Source: Sporomusaceae bacterium (lineage in GTDB: Bacteria > Bacillota > Negativicutes > Sporomusales > UBA7701). From it: a DNA stretch of 64,000 nucleotides. The position numbers were made by a program, and so were the translations under genes. The stretch spans positions 248,001-312,000 of the forward strand of contig JAVKTQ010000002.1 of NCBI GenBank assembly GCA_031460455.1, given 5' to 3'. This document shows positions 1-8,232 of this stretch, piece after piece. Each line of letters opens with the position of its first letter. Position 1 is the first letter of the stretch. The notes beneath the pieces are model-generated. The model was given only the letters and a program-made list of their open reading frames with translations. It did no database searches and was not told the origin of the DNA.

Positions 1-76
1 ATTTGCTGTAAAATTTCCACACTACATCTCAGTATTCCTGCCGGAAATAAAAATAATTCGCAGATTTTCTTGTCGA

Positions 77-1456
77 TTATTGCGCTGAAAAGAGAGGGTT
101 GGCGCCTTTAGGCAGCAGGCCGTCCGCCGCCAGCGCGGCCGCGAACTTCAGCAGCAGCGGGTCGTTGTAGCGTCTGGCCGCGAGCTGCACGCTGAAAGGC
201 AGGCCGGCAGGCGACACCAGCGCAGGGGCGCTGATAACCGGCAGATGCGTGGCCGTCCAGATCAGGGCGGGGTCGCGCGGCTCCGGCTCGTCCCTCAGCG
301 GCGCGTGCCCGGCCGTACTCAGCGAAATCAGGATATCGTATCCGCCCGCGGTGAAGAACGCGTCCATCGACCGGGCCATCGCCAGTTGATCGGCCATCGC
401 CTGCCAGTAGTCCTCGCGGGCGATCGCGTTGCCGTGCCTGATGAGGTCGTTCATGATCGGCGAAACGAGGGAAGCGTTCTTGAACTCCTCCTGGAAGTAA
501 TAGGCCAGCGCCCGGTCGTAAACGGTGGCGTGGACCTCGTGGATGCGCTCCAGGCCCGCCGGCAGGTCAGCCTCGGTCACCTCGATCCCGGCCGTGCCGG
601 CCAGCTTCTTCGCCCACTCCAGGAAAGCCTCCCTGGCGTAATCCTTGGCCTCCGGCCAGGTATGAGTCTTTACCAGCGCCACCCGCCAGGGGCGGCCCGC
701 CGGCTTGTCCTGGCGGGCGGGGTCGGTCAGCGCCGCGTCGCTCAGCGGATAATCGCGGCCGTGGACCCTAAGGGCGTCGAAAACCCGCGCCGCGTCCTCC
801 AGGCAGCCGACGAAGAAGCCGACGGTATCGAGGCTGTCGGTCGTCTTCAGCATCCCCGTGCGGGGGATGAGCCCGAACGACGGCTTCATGCCATATACGC
901 CGCAATAACTCGCCGGCCGCACGATCGAGCCGGCGGTCTGCGTCCCCAGGGCTACCGGCGCCATCCCGGCCGCCACCGCCGCCGCCGAACCGCTCGACGA
1001 CGTACCGGGGTTGCGCAGGCGGTCATGGGGATTCTCGGTCTTCCCCAGCGTATGGACGGCGAACTCGGCAGTAACCGTCTTACCGGGCACGAGCGCCCCG
1101 GCCCGCTTGGCGTGAAACACCACCCGCGCGTCGTTGCCGGGGGTGAAGCCCTCCCACAGCGGGCTGCCCATCTGAGTCGGGAACTCGGCTGTATTGATGA
1201 TATCCTTGACGCCGACCGGCGCCCCTTCGAGAGCCCGCACCGCCTCGCCGGCCATCAGCCGTTTCTCCGTCTCGCGGGCGGCGGCCAGGTACTTTTCGGC
1301 GTCGTAGCACACCCACGCCTTGCAGACCGGCTCGGCCTTCTCCACCTGGGCGATATACAGGCGGGCGATCTCCACCGGGCTGAATTTGCGCTGCCGGTAC
1401 CCGTCGACGATCTCCCGCACGCTCAGACCCAACGTAGCCATCTCCTCCACCGTCAT
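77..1456 (-). CDS. Amidase-signature family hydrolase
   Basis: Hydrolyses a carboxamide bond; the substrate cannot be told from sequence. The 459-residue protein has the amidase signature: a lysine in GVKDIIN (Lys84), the Ser-rich GTSSSGSAAA loop at 151-160 and the nucleophile in TAGSIVRPAS (Ser177), which together form the Ser-cisSer-Lys triad. Length is normal for the family. Its ATG overlaps the stop of the upstream amidotransferase gene by four bases (ATGA), so it is the last gene of the translationally coupled nonulosonate locus. It is not part of the standard Pse/Leg pathway. It might remove or trim an amide or amidino group on the sugar, or be a passenger; it lacks the GatB/GatC neighbours expected for a tRNA amidotransferase subunit. 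Confidence 0.85.
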   Translation of the reverse strand: MTVEEMATLGLSVREIVDGYRQRKFSPVEIARLYIAQVEKAEPVCKAWVCYDAEKYLAAARETEKRLMAGEAVRALEGAPVGVKDIINTAEFPTQMGSPLWEGFTPGNDARVVFHAKRAGALVPGKTVTAEFAVHTLGKTENPHDRLRNPGTSSSGSAAAVAAGMAPVALGTQTAGSIVRPASYCGVYGMKPSFGLIPRTGMLKTTDSLDTVGFFVGCLEDAARVFDALRVHGRDYPLSDAALTDPARQDKPAGRPWRVALVKTHTWPEAKDYAREAFLEWAKKLAGTAGIEVTEADLPAGLERIHEVHATVYDRALAYYFQEEFKNASLVSPIMNDLIRHGNAIAREDYWQAMADQLAMARSMDAFFTAGGYDILISLSTAGHAPLRDEPEPRDPALIWTATHLPVISAPALVSPAGLPFSVQLAARRYNDPLLLKFAAALAADGLLPKGANPLFSAQ

Positions 1457-2667
1457 TCCCCCTTCCGGCCCGCGCCGCCGTCCGTCTTGCGCCTGACATC
1501 CGCGATGAACTGCTGCACGAACGGCTTCATCGTCCGCCGCCGCGACGGGTCCTTGGGCGTCACCGGGATGTCGGTGTCCTTCAGCTTCGGCACCCTAAGC
1601 CCCTTCATCGTCGCGTAAAACTCCTCCTCAGGCATGCCGGTCGTTTCCAGGTAATAATCTAGCGCCTCCGGCCGCTCGGAATCGTACTCGTTCGCCAGCG
1701 CGAAGCCCTCCTCGCGGGTCACCAGCCCGGTGCGCACATCCACACTGGCGTGGAAGGTCGCCCGGCCATAGCCGCGCTTGAGGTAACAGGTGAAATCGTG
1801 GACGCCCGGCATCATGCACTCCGCGCTCTTATAGCGCTTATACGTCCCCTCGATATCGACCTCTTTCCAGCCGTAGTTATCGCGGACGAACTCCGTCTGC
1901 CGCTCGTCGTCCCAGAAAATATAATCGCCGAGATGGATGCCGTGCAGGCCGACCCGCTCGCATTCCTCCAGGGTGGGGATATTAAAAGGATATAGATCCC
2001 GCTCGGAAAGATAGCTGCACACCATCTCCGACGGCTTCAGCTTGGCGGACACCTTCGTGAAATACTCGCGGTCGAACTTCTTCACCGGATTGAAATACGA
2101 AGCCCGTCCCGAAGACTCGGCGATCGACTCGCCCCAGATGAGCAGCGGGATGTTGAACTTCACCGCGATATGCAGCGGAAAAGCGCCCACCCCGGCGTGG
2201 CAGTGCCAGCAGGAATCGCCGATCCCCGACAGCGACCGGCGCGCCATCCGGTTCACCAGATCGCGGTTGGGGGTGAACATCATATGGTCGACGTTAAACT
2301 GCTCCAGCGAGTTCACCAGGTTATACCAGCCGATCTCGCTGTACCAGTTGTGGCTGAAAGTCACCGCCAGCGGCTTCATGCCGTAGACCTTCGTAAGCAC
2401 ATGGAGCTGGAAGGTGCTGTCCTTGCCGCCGCTGATGGGGATGATGCAGTCGTAATTATTGCCCGCCTTGGCCTTGGCGTCCTCCAGCAGGCGCCTCAGC
2501 TCCTTCTCCCGCTCGACCCAGTTGATATGGATCTTCTGCTCGGAAGACTGGCACGCCTGGCAGATACCCAGGTCGTCGAAAATAAGTCCCTCCTGCGTCT
2601 CCGGCATACAGCACCTGACGCAGTATTGCAGGTGGCCGAACCTGGGCTCAGTTTTGCCTGTCGTCAT
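1453..2667 (-). CDS. N-acetyl sugar amidotransferase, PseA/WbpG type
   Basis: Predicted ATP-dependent amidotransferase that turns an acetamido group of a nonulosonic or uronic sugar into an acetamidino group. The PP-loop motif SGGKDS lies at residues 79-84, and N-terminal cysteines (C16, C19, C20, C36, C39) resemble the zinc-binding head of this family. Length 404 is typical. In Campylobacter PseA makes the acetamidino form of pseudaminic acid, and WbpG acts in O-antigen synthesis. Position in a Pse cluster favours a PseA-like role, although the order of reactions cannot be read. No separate glutaminase subunit (HisH-like) is adjacent, so the nitrogen donor is unclear. Confidence 0.8.
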   Translation of the reverse strand: MTTGKTEPRFGHLQYCVRCCMPETQEGLIFDDLGICQACQSSEQKIHINWVEREKELRRLLEDAKAKAGNNYDCIIPISGGKDSTFQLHVLTKVYGMKPLAVTFSHNWYSEIGWYNLVNSLEQFNVDHMMFTPNRDLVNRMARRSLSGIGDSCWHCHAGVGAFPLHIAVKFNIPLLIWGESIAESSGRASYFNPVKKFDREYFTKVSAKLKPSEMVCSYLSERDLYPFNIPTLEECERVGLHGIHLGDYIFWDDERQTEFVRDNYGWKEVDIEGTYKRYKSAECMMPGVHDFTCYLKRGYGRATFHASVDVRTGLVTREEGFALANEYDSERPEALDYYLETTGMPEEEFYATMKGLRVPKLKDTDIPVTPKDPSRRRTMKPFVQQFIADVRRKTDGGAGRKGE

Positions 2668-2697
2668 TGTCGCGGCTCCTTCCTTGTCTGATAGCGC

Positions 2698-3612
2698 TCA
2701 TCGGCTGGCGAACAGCCGGACTATTTCCGGATAAGGTAGGGTCATTTTCCGGCCGCCCGGCGGAATACATGAGAAGACCGTCCTACCGGCCAGCAGCGCG
2801 ATCACCATCGCCATGCTGTCGCAGCCCGCCACCCAGTCCGCCCAGGCGCAGTCGGCGGCCAGCGGCGCGCCGGCGCTCTCCGTAAGCGGCAAGGCGTCGG
2901 CAAATTTCGCGGTCACGGCTGCGTACTTGCCGGCGCTCTCCGCCGGATGAAGACGGACACGGACCTCTTCCACCGGCACAGCCTCGCGGACGAGATGCTC
3001 CAGGTACCCCGCCAGCGCCTCGTACTCGGTGTAGCCCCAATAATCGGCCCGGCCATATTGCATCGTTCGCGGTTCGCAGATATAAAGAACGCGCTTGCCG
3101 TTGCTCCGCCGGGGCGGCGACGCGGCCTCCCTGAAGGCCGCGACCGCGTCCGCGAAATAGCGGTTGGGTTCCAGCACCACCGGCACGGACGGAAAAACCT
3201 GCCGCGCCAGGCGGTACGCATGCTTGTCCCCCGCCCACAGCTCGTCCGGCAGCACGGGGGCGCCATCCAGCACGAACCGCTCGCGGTAATTCGTCCAGTG
3301 GTCGAGATACGCCGCCACCCTCACGCCGGCCGCCTTCGCCGCAGCAATCGCCCGCCGCTCCAGATCCGACCCCCAGCCGGTGCCGGTCAGCACCCGGTCA
3401 TAGCCAGCCACGGCGGCGAACGCCTCCTCCGGCGCCGTCAGGGCGATATCGCCCAGCCTCGCCCGGAACACCTTCACCGCCGGCCCGGCCAGCGCGAAAG
3501 CCACCCGGGAGCAGTCGCCCCCGGCAGCCTGCCGCAGCCAGGCGGCGACAACTTCGGCGCCGCCGGCGTCATGGGCGGCGACCAGCAGCCTACCGTCCGG
3601 CCAAAAACTCAT
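2698..3612 (-). CDS. Putative glycosyltransferase-like protein of the nonulosonate locus
   Basis: A 304-residue cytosolic protein with no membrane segment. The N-terminal half has a Rossmann-like start (LLVAAHDAGGAEVVAAWL) and the C-terminal half has RVRLHPAE followed by ADWVAGCDSMAMVIALLAGR. That layout recalls GT-B folds and sialyltransferase-like proteins, in which a late Asp/Ser motif contacts the nucleotide sugar. This is inference from pattern only. It overlaps the acetyltransferase gene by 23 bases and lies in the same unit, so it probably acts on the same sugar. The ATG at 3612 sits directly behind GAAGG with almost no spacer, so the start is not certain. Confidence 0.5.
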   Translation of the reverse strand: MSFWPDGRLLVAAHDAGGAEVVAAWLRQAAGGDCSRVAFALAGPAVKVFRARLGDIALTAPEEAFAAVAGYDRVLTGTGWGSDLERRAIAAAKAAGVRVAAYLDHWTNYRERFVLDGAPVLPDELWAGDKHAYRLARQVFPSVPVVLEPNRYFADAVAAFREAASPPRRSNGKRVLYICEPRTMQYGRADYWGYTEYEALAGYLEHLVREAVPVEEVRVRLHPAESAGKYAAVTAKFADALPLTESAGAPLAADCAWADWVAGCDSMAMVIALLAGRTVFSCIPPGGRKMTLPYPEIVRLFASR

Positions 3613-4150
3613 CCTTCAGCACCCCGTATTCCCACACATCGGCGTACTCGCCGTTCAGAAAAAGCGCCTGGCGGCGGACGCCCTCCCGCACCATGCCGAG
3701 AGCTGCGGCCAGCTTCTGCATGCCGGTGTTGCCGGCCGCCGTCCCGCAGTACACGCGGTGCAGATTGAGCTTCATAAACCCGTGGCGCAGCAGCAGCTCG
3801 CCCGCCTCGCGGGCGTAGCCCCTGCCCCAGTACTCCTTCTCGCCCATCAGCACCGCAAACTCGGCGCTGCGGTTAATATAATCGATGGCCTGCAGGCTCA
3901 TGTTGCCGATATGGCGGCCGCTCGCCAGGTCGACCACCGCCCACACCACCTTCGAGCGGTCGCCGGCCAGCGCGTCGATGTAGGCCGTCAGCTCCGGCAG
4001 CCGCTTGGGGAATGTGCCGTGGGAATTATAGCGGCAGACCTCGGCGTCGCGGAACCACAGCGGATAGCCGCCCTCCAGGTCGGCCCGTTCCAGGGCGCGC
4101 ACGCCCAGCCGGTCCGTCCGGTAGATAAAGCAATTGTCGGTCGCCGTCAT
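3590..4150 (-). CDS. GNAT acetyltransferase, RimJ/RimL-like, candidate PseH
   Basis: GNAT-fold N-acetyltransferase of 186 residues. The segment YWGRGYAREAGELLLRHGF is the acetyl-CoA binding Q/RxxGxG/A motif, followed by the typical NTGMQKLAAALGMVREG region. I place the start at 4150 because this ATG overlaps the stop of the aminotransferase gene (ATGA); the longer frame has no better start. The canonical Pse route needs an acetyltransferase (PseH) to acetylate the 4-amino sugar before the PseG step, and this is the only acetyltransferase in the locus. It could instead act on the product of the adjacent DegT aminotransferase. Confidence 0.75.
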   Translation of the reverse strand: MTATDNCFIYRTDRLGVRALERADLEGGYPLWFRDAEVCRYNSHGTFPKRLPELTAYIDALAGDRSKVVWAVVDLASGRHIGNMSLQAIDYINRSAEFAVLMGEKEYWGRGYAREAGELLLRHGFMKLNLHRVYCGTAAGNTGMQKLAAALGMVREGVRRQALFLNGEYADVWEYGVLKDEFLAGR

Positions 4151-5424
4151 CTCAGTCCCTCCATGCCGCGCCATACCTTGCGGAAAGCGCCGATAACCAG
4201 GGCCGTCTCCTCGTCGGAATACTCGTGCAGGCAGGGCTGCAGGCCGATCATCGCCGACCCGTGCAGCCGTTCCGCCACCGGGCATATGCCCCGCGCATAG
4301 GAAACGTTCCCCTTATAAATCTCCGGCACCCAGGGGAAGCCCTTGGCGCCGTAAGCGATCTTGCGCTGGTAGATGGGGAGGAGGTGGATATTGGTATAGC
4401 CGCGCATCAACCCCGGCACCCCTTCGGCTCTGAGAGCCTCGATCAGCCGGTCGCGGGGCACGCCGAGCACAGCCTCGTCGACCGTCAGCGCATATACGTA
4501 ATAAACATGAGTGCAGTCCTTTTGGACTACCGGCGTCTTCAGTCCGGCCAGGCCGGCCAGCCCCTCGGTCAGGCGTTCGCCGGCCGCGCTCTTGGATGCC
4601 GCCAGGCGCTTGAGTTTTTTCAGCTGCTCCAGGCCGATGGCGGCCTCGATCTCGCCCATGCGGAAGTTGAAGCCCACCAGGTTGGCCAGATTGTCGGGCT
4701 CCTTGCCGGCGGCCACCGCCTCGGCGTGATTGCGGATGAGCTGCATCCTCTCCGCCAGCGCGGCGTCGTTCGTCACGCACATCCCGCCCTCGCCGGTGTG
4801 GATATGCTTGTGGTAGTTGAAGCTGAACACGCCGATATCGGCGACCGTGCCGACGTAGCGGCCGCGGTAAAAGGCGCCCGGCGCCTGGGCGGCGTCCTCG
4901 ACCACCTTGAGCCCGTATTTGCGGGCGATCGCCATGATGGCGTCCAGGTCGGCCGCCTGGCCGAATATATCGGGCACCACGATCGCCTTCGTCAGCGGCG
5001 TGATGTTCTTTTCAATGCTCGCCAGGTCGAGGTTGAAGGTGTCGGCGTCGATATCGGCGAACACCGGCACCGCGTTCCAGACGAGGATGGCGGTCGCCGA
5101 CGCCGACATCGTCCAGGGGCTGACGATCACCTCGTCGCCCGGTTCGATGCCGATCGCCCCCAGGGCTGCCATCAGCCCGGACGTCGCCGAGTTGACGGAC
5201 ACGGCGTGGCTGACGCCGAAATACGCCGCCCAGGCCGCCTCGAACTCCTTCACCTTGACGCCGCCGTAAAAATCCTCCGACCAGGCGCCGATGAACTTCG
5301 ACAACACCCCGCTCTCGACCACCGCCTTGGCGGCCTGGGGCTCCTCCGGTCCGTACGGGTTATAGCGCTTGAATTCGCCGTCGATCGTCTTTGGACCGCC
5401 CAACAGAGCAAGTTTATCGCTCAC
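4147..5424 (-). CDS. DegT/DnrJ/EryC1/StrS sugar aminotransferase
   Basis: PLP-dependent aminotransferase that adds an amino group to a keto-sugar nucleotide or related substrate. Family signatures are SVNSATSGLMAALGAIG (PLP phosphate site), VVEDAAQAPGA (Asp for the pyridine nitrogen) and FSFNYHKHIHTGEGG, whose lysine should form the Schiff base. Length 425 is slightly long. It is distinct from PseC in the same locus and is followed by an acetyltransferase and preceded by a Gfo/Idh oxidoreductase. That trio (oxidise, transaminate, acetylate) would install an additional acylamino group. The substrate is not known. Confidence 0.85.
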   Translation of the reverse strand: MSDKLALLGGPKTIDGEFKRYNPYGPEEPQAAKAVVESGVLSKFIGAWSEDFYGGVKVKEFEAAWAAYFGVSHAVSVNSATSGLMAALGAIGIEPGDEVIVSPWTMSASATAILVWNAVPVFADIDADTFNLDLASIEKNITPLTKAIVVPDIFGQAADLDAIMAIARKYGLKVVEDAAQAPGAFYRGRYVGTVADIGVFSFNYHKHIHTGEGGMCVTNDAALAERMQLIRNHAEAVAAGKEPDNLANLVGFNFRMGEIEAAIGLEQLKKLKRLAASKSAAGERLTEGLAGLAGLKTPVVQKDCTHVYYVYALTVDEAVLGVPRDRLIEALRAEGVPGLMRGYTNIHLLPIYQRKIAYGAKGFPWVPEIYKGNVSYARGICPVAERLHGSAMIGLQPCLHEYSDEETALVIGAFRKVWRGMEGLR

Positions 5425-6399
5425 TTATCTCGCCTCCCTGCAAAGTTCCCTGACAGCCTCCACCGCCGCCAGCGTCGTCAGCGCCGTTTCGCCTGTCGAG
5501 GCGAGCGGCGCGCCGCCGTCGAGCGTCCGGTAGAGGGCTTCGGTCACGTGGGCCTGGTAGCGGTAGAAATCGGTCGCGATCTCCGTCCCGCGCTCCGCCA
5601 GCACCGTATAGCCGGCGAAAGTGGGGTGGGGGACGGTAGTGCGGACGCTGATCCGCGCGCCGCCATTTTCATAATTGACGCACCCGCCGGTGCCCATCAG
5701 CGCGATCTCCTTCACCGAGAAACACGCCTCGCGGCCGGCCAGGAAATAGACATCGACAGCCCCGAACGACAGGACGAAATCCGGCTCCGGGTCAGGGCCC
5801 GGCTCGGTCCCCGGGCTCAGCAGCCTGACAGCCGTCACCGGTCCGAGGAGGAAGATCAGCAGATCGATGAAATGCGATCCGTTGTTGGCAAGGCCCTTGG
5901 AATACCACACCGTGCCTTTGTATATCTCGCCGCAGCGGCCGGCGGCGAGCGCCGCCTTCAGGGCCAGCACGCCGGGCTCGAACCGCCGGATGTAATTGAC
6001 CAGCAGCAGCGTGCCCTTATCCTTCGCCAGCGCCGTAATCGCCGCCGCGTCCCGCAGCGTGCCGCCCAGCGGCTTCTCGGCCAGCACCGCCCGCGGCCCA
6101 TGGGAAACAACCTCTTCGAAAACTTCGCGGTGGCTGGCGGTCGGCACCGCCACCGACACCACCGCCGGCCGGCAGGAGGCCATCATCGCGCTCATCGTCG
6201 CGAAAGCCGGGCGGCCGTACTTGGCCGTGAACCGCTCGCGGGCCGCCGCGCTGCCGTCCACCCCCGCCGCCAGTTCGAAGCCGGGGTGGAAATGGAACCC
6301 GGCGGCATGGGTCAACACGCGCGAATCGTCGGCGGCGTCGTAGTCGTATCCCAGGCCGATGCTGCCCAGGCCCACGACCGCCGCCTTGTACCTATTCAT
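5425..6399 (-). CDS. Gfo/Idh/MocA family sugar oxidoreductase
   Basis: NAD(P)-dependent oxidoreductase of about 324 residues. The N-terminus AAVVGLGSIGLGYD is a Rossmann GxGxxG motif, and AEKPLGG is the Gfo/Idh EKP motif that holds the catalytic lysine. The start at 6399 is preferred over the longer frame because GGAAGGG lies just upstream and the protein then begins right before the Rossmann strand. It overlaps the end of the upstream nucleotidyltransferase gene by eight bases. Together with the DegT gene it probably makes and aminates a keto group on a sugar; the exact substrate is unknown. Confidence 0.8.
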   Translation of the reverse strand: MNRYKAAVVGLGSIGLGYDYDAADDSRVLTHAAGFHFHPGFELAAGVDGSAAARERFTAKYGRPAFATMSAMMASCRPAVVSVAVPTASHREVFEEVVSHGPRAVLAEKPLGGTLRDAAAITALAKDKGTLLLVNYIRRFEPGVLALKAALAAGRCGEIYKGTVWYSKGLANNGSHFIDLLIFLLGPVTAVRLLSPGTEPGPDPEPDFVLSFGAVDVYFLAGREACFSVKEIALMGTGGCVNYENGGARISVRTTVPHPTFAGYTVLAERGTEIATDFYRYQAHVTEALYRTLDGGAPLASTGETALTTLAAVEAVRELCREAR

Positions 6400-7129
6400 G
6401 GAGGCCCTTCCGCCGCACCGTCCGGTTGATATCCACCCATTCGGGATGCACATCCGCCAGCAGGGTGATGACCTCGCGGCAGCCGAACAGCCGGTCGGGG
6501 GCGAAGTATTCGATGATCTTCTTCAGCAGCTCGTAGTCGGCCCGCTCGTCGAGGGTCAGGCCCAGCTCGGGCCAGTCCATGTCCGGCGAGGCGACCAGGT
6601 GGAGCTGGGGGAAGATATCGGGGTTGAGGCGCATGTGGCGGCTGACGTGTTCGCGGTCGAGCGGCTCCTCGGTCATGGCAAACGACTTCTTCAGCGTATC
6701 CAGGCGGAAAACCTGCGTATCCATGCCCACCGGGTAGGAACGCACCTGGACGTTGCTGGCGTATGCGCACGGGTTGTTAAGGAACAGCCTGACCGTCTGC
6801 TCGACGACCTGCGGGTCGATGATCGGACAATCGCCGGTTATCTCGACGACGATATCGGCGTCCACCGATTCCGCCGCGCCGATCACCCGCGCCATAACAT
6901 CCTCCTCGCTGCCGCGGAAACAGGCCACTCCTTGGGCCGCGGCGTAAGCGGCCAGCACGTCGTCCTGGCGGTTGACCGTCGTCGCCACCACGATAGCGTC
7001 CAGAGACGGCGCCTTTTTCAGGCGTCCGATAAGGTGTCCGAGCATCGGCAGGCCGTCAGCCTCCAGCAGCACCTTGCCCGGCAGGCGGGACGAAGTCATG
7101 CGGGCCTCGATCGTTGCGACAATCTTCAT
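6392..7129 (-). CDS. SpsF-type nucleotidyltransferase (second copy in locus)
   Basis: Cytidylyltransferase-like protein of 245 residues related to SpsF/PseF. The start IEARMTSSRLPGKVL is the nucleotide-binding signature of this family, and EITGDCPIIDP carries the metal-binding acidic residue. It is clearly a paralog of the gene at 9963-10694, with the same domain over its full length. Two CMP-transferase-like genes in one locus suggest either two activated sugars or a divergent second function. RBS and ATG are normal, and 43 bases separate it from the upstream pseI stop. Confidence 0.8.
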   Translation of the reverse strand: MKIVATIEARMTSSRLPGKVLLEADGLPMLGHLIGRLKKAPSLDAIVVATTVNRQDDVLAAYAAAQGVACFRGSEEDVMARVIGAAESVDADIVVEITGDCPIIDPQVVEQTVRLFLNNPCAYASNVQVRSYPVGMDTQVFRLDTLKKSFAMTEEPLDREHVSRHMRLNPDIFPQLHLVASPDMDWPELGLTLDERADYELLKKIIEYFAPDRLFGCREVITLLADVHPEWVDINRTVRRKGLHE

Positions 7130-7172
7130 GGCGCACCCCTTTTAGAAAAAATATCGCGCAGCCGCGGCCCCG

Positions 7173-8228
7173 TCAGCGGAGGCAGTCCCAGGTCAGTGGC
7201 GTGCCTTTCGCCAGGTCGCGACCGGCCAGGCGGCCGAGGACCAGATCGTAATACTTCGGCGCCAGCCCGTAACCGGGCCGGATGCAGCGGATGTTGTCGG
7301 CGGTAAGCGTCTCGCCGGCCTTGATATCGCGGGCCACATACAGCGACCGCCGGAAGCGGCGCGAGCTCTCCTCGCTCGCCGACAGGCCGTAGCTCACCTG
7401 CCCCAGGCTCTGCCAGGCCCGCTCCGTCTCGACGGCCAGGGCGGCCAACTCGGCCGGCTCGAGGGAAAAGGCCGAATCGACGCCGCCGTCGGCGCGGCTG
7501 AGGGTAAAATGCTTCTCGATAACCGTCGCCCCCAGGGCCACCGAAGCGACGGCCGCGCCGATGCCCATCGTGTGGTCGGACAGCCCCGTCTGGCAGCCGA
7601 ACAGGTCGCGCATATGGGGAATTGTCAGGATGTTGGAATTCTCGGGGGTCGACGGATAACTACTCGTGCACTTGAGGAGGATGATCTCGCCGCTGCCGGC
7701 GTCGCGCAGCGTCCGCACCGCCTCGTCCAGCTCGGCGATCGACGCCATGCCGGTCGACACTATCACCGGCTTGCCGAGCGAGCCCACCTTGCGGAGCAGG
7801 GGGATGTCGCTATTCTCGAACGACGCGATCTTATAGCAGGGCACAGCCAGTTCCTCGAGGAAATCGACCGACGAAGCGTCGAACGGCGTGCTGAACCCGA
7901 CCAGCCCCAGCTCGCGGCAGAGATCGAGGATGGGCTTGTGCCACTCCCACGGGGTGTAGGCCTGCTGATAGAGCCTGTACAGGCTGTTGCCCTTCCACAG
8001 GCTGTTGCTGTCGCGGATGACGAAGTCGTCCCGGTCGGTCACGTCGAGGGTCATGGTATCGGCGGTATAGGTCTGGATCTTCAGGCCGTCGGCCCCCGCC
8101 CGGGCGGCGGCGCGCACGATGTCCAGGGCCCGGTCCAGCGACTGGTTGTGGTTGCCGGACATCTCGGCCACGATGAAAGGCTTGTGGCCCGCGCCGATCT
8201 TCCGGCCGGCGATGGTAACGTCGTTCAT
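7173..8228 (-). CDS. pseI: Pseudaminic acid synthase (NeuB family)
   Basis: Condenses a 2,4-diacetamido-hexose with phosphoenolpyruvate to form the nine-carbon nonulosonic acid. The NeuB TIM barrel starts with FIVAEMSGNHNQSLDRAL, and DGLKIQTYTADTMT and LSDHTMGI are conserved active-site segments. The last 65 residues (about 285-350) form the SAF/antifreeze-like domain that caps the partner active site in the dimer. The YTADTMT stretch resembles PseI rather than NeuB/LegI. Full length (351). It lies directly after the PseG fusion, as expected for consecutive pathway steps. Confidence 0.92.
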   Translation of the reverse strand: MNDVTIAGRKIGAGHKPFIVAEMSGNHNQSLDRALDIVRAAARAGADGLKIQTYTADTMTLDVTDRDDFVIRDSNSLWKGNSLYRLYQQAYTPWEWHKPILDLCRELGLVGFSTPFDASSVDFLEELAVPCYKIASFENSDIPLLRKVGSLGKPVIVSTGMASIAELDEAVRTLRDAGSGEIILLKCTSSYPSTPENSNILTIPHMRDLFGCQTGLSDHTMGIGAAVASVALGATVIEKHFTLSRADGGVDSAFSLEPAELAALAVETERAWQSLGQVSYGLSASEESSRRFRRSLYVARDIKAGETLTADNIRCIRPGYGLAPKYYDLVLGRLAGRDLAKGTPLTWDCLR

Positions 8229-8232
8229 CTCG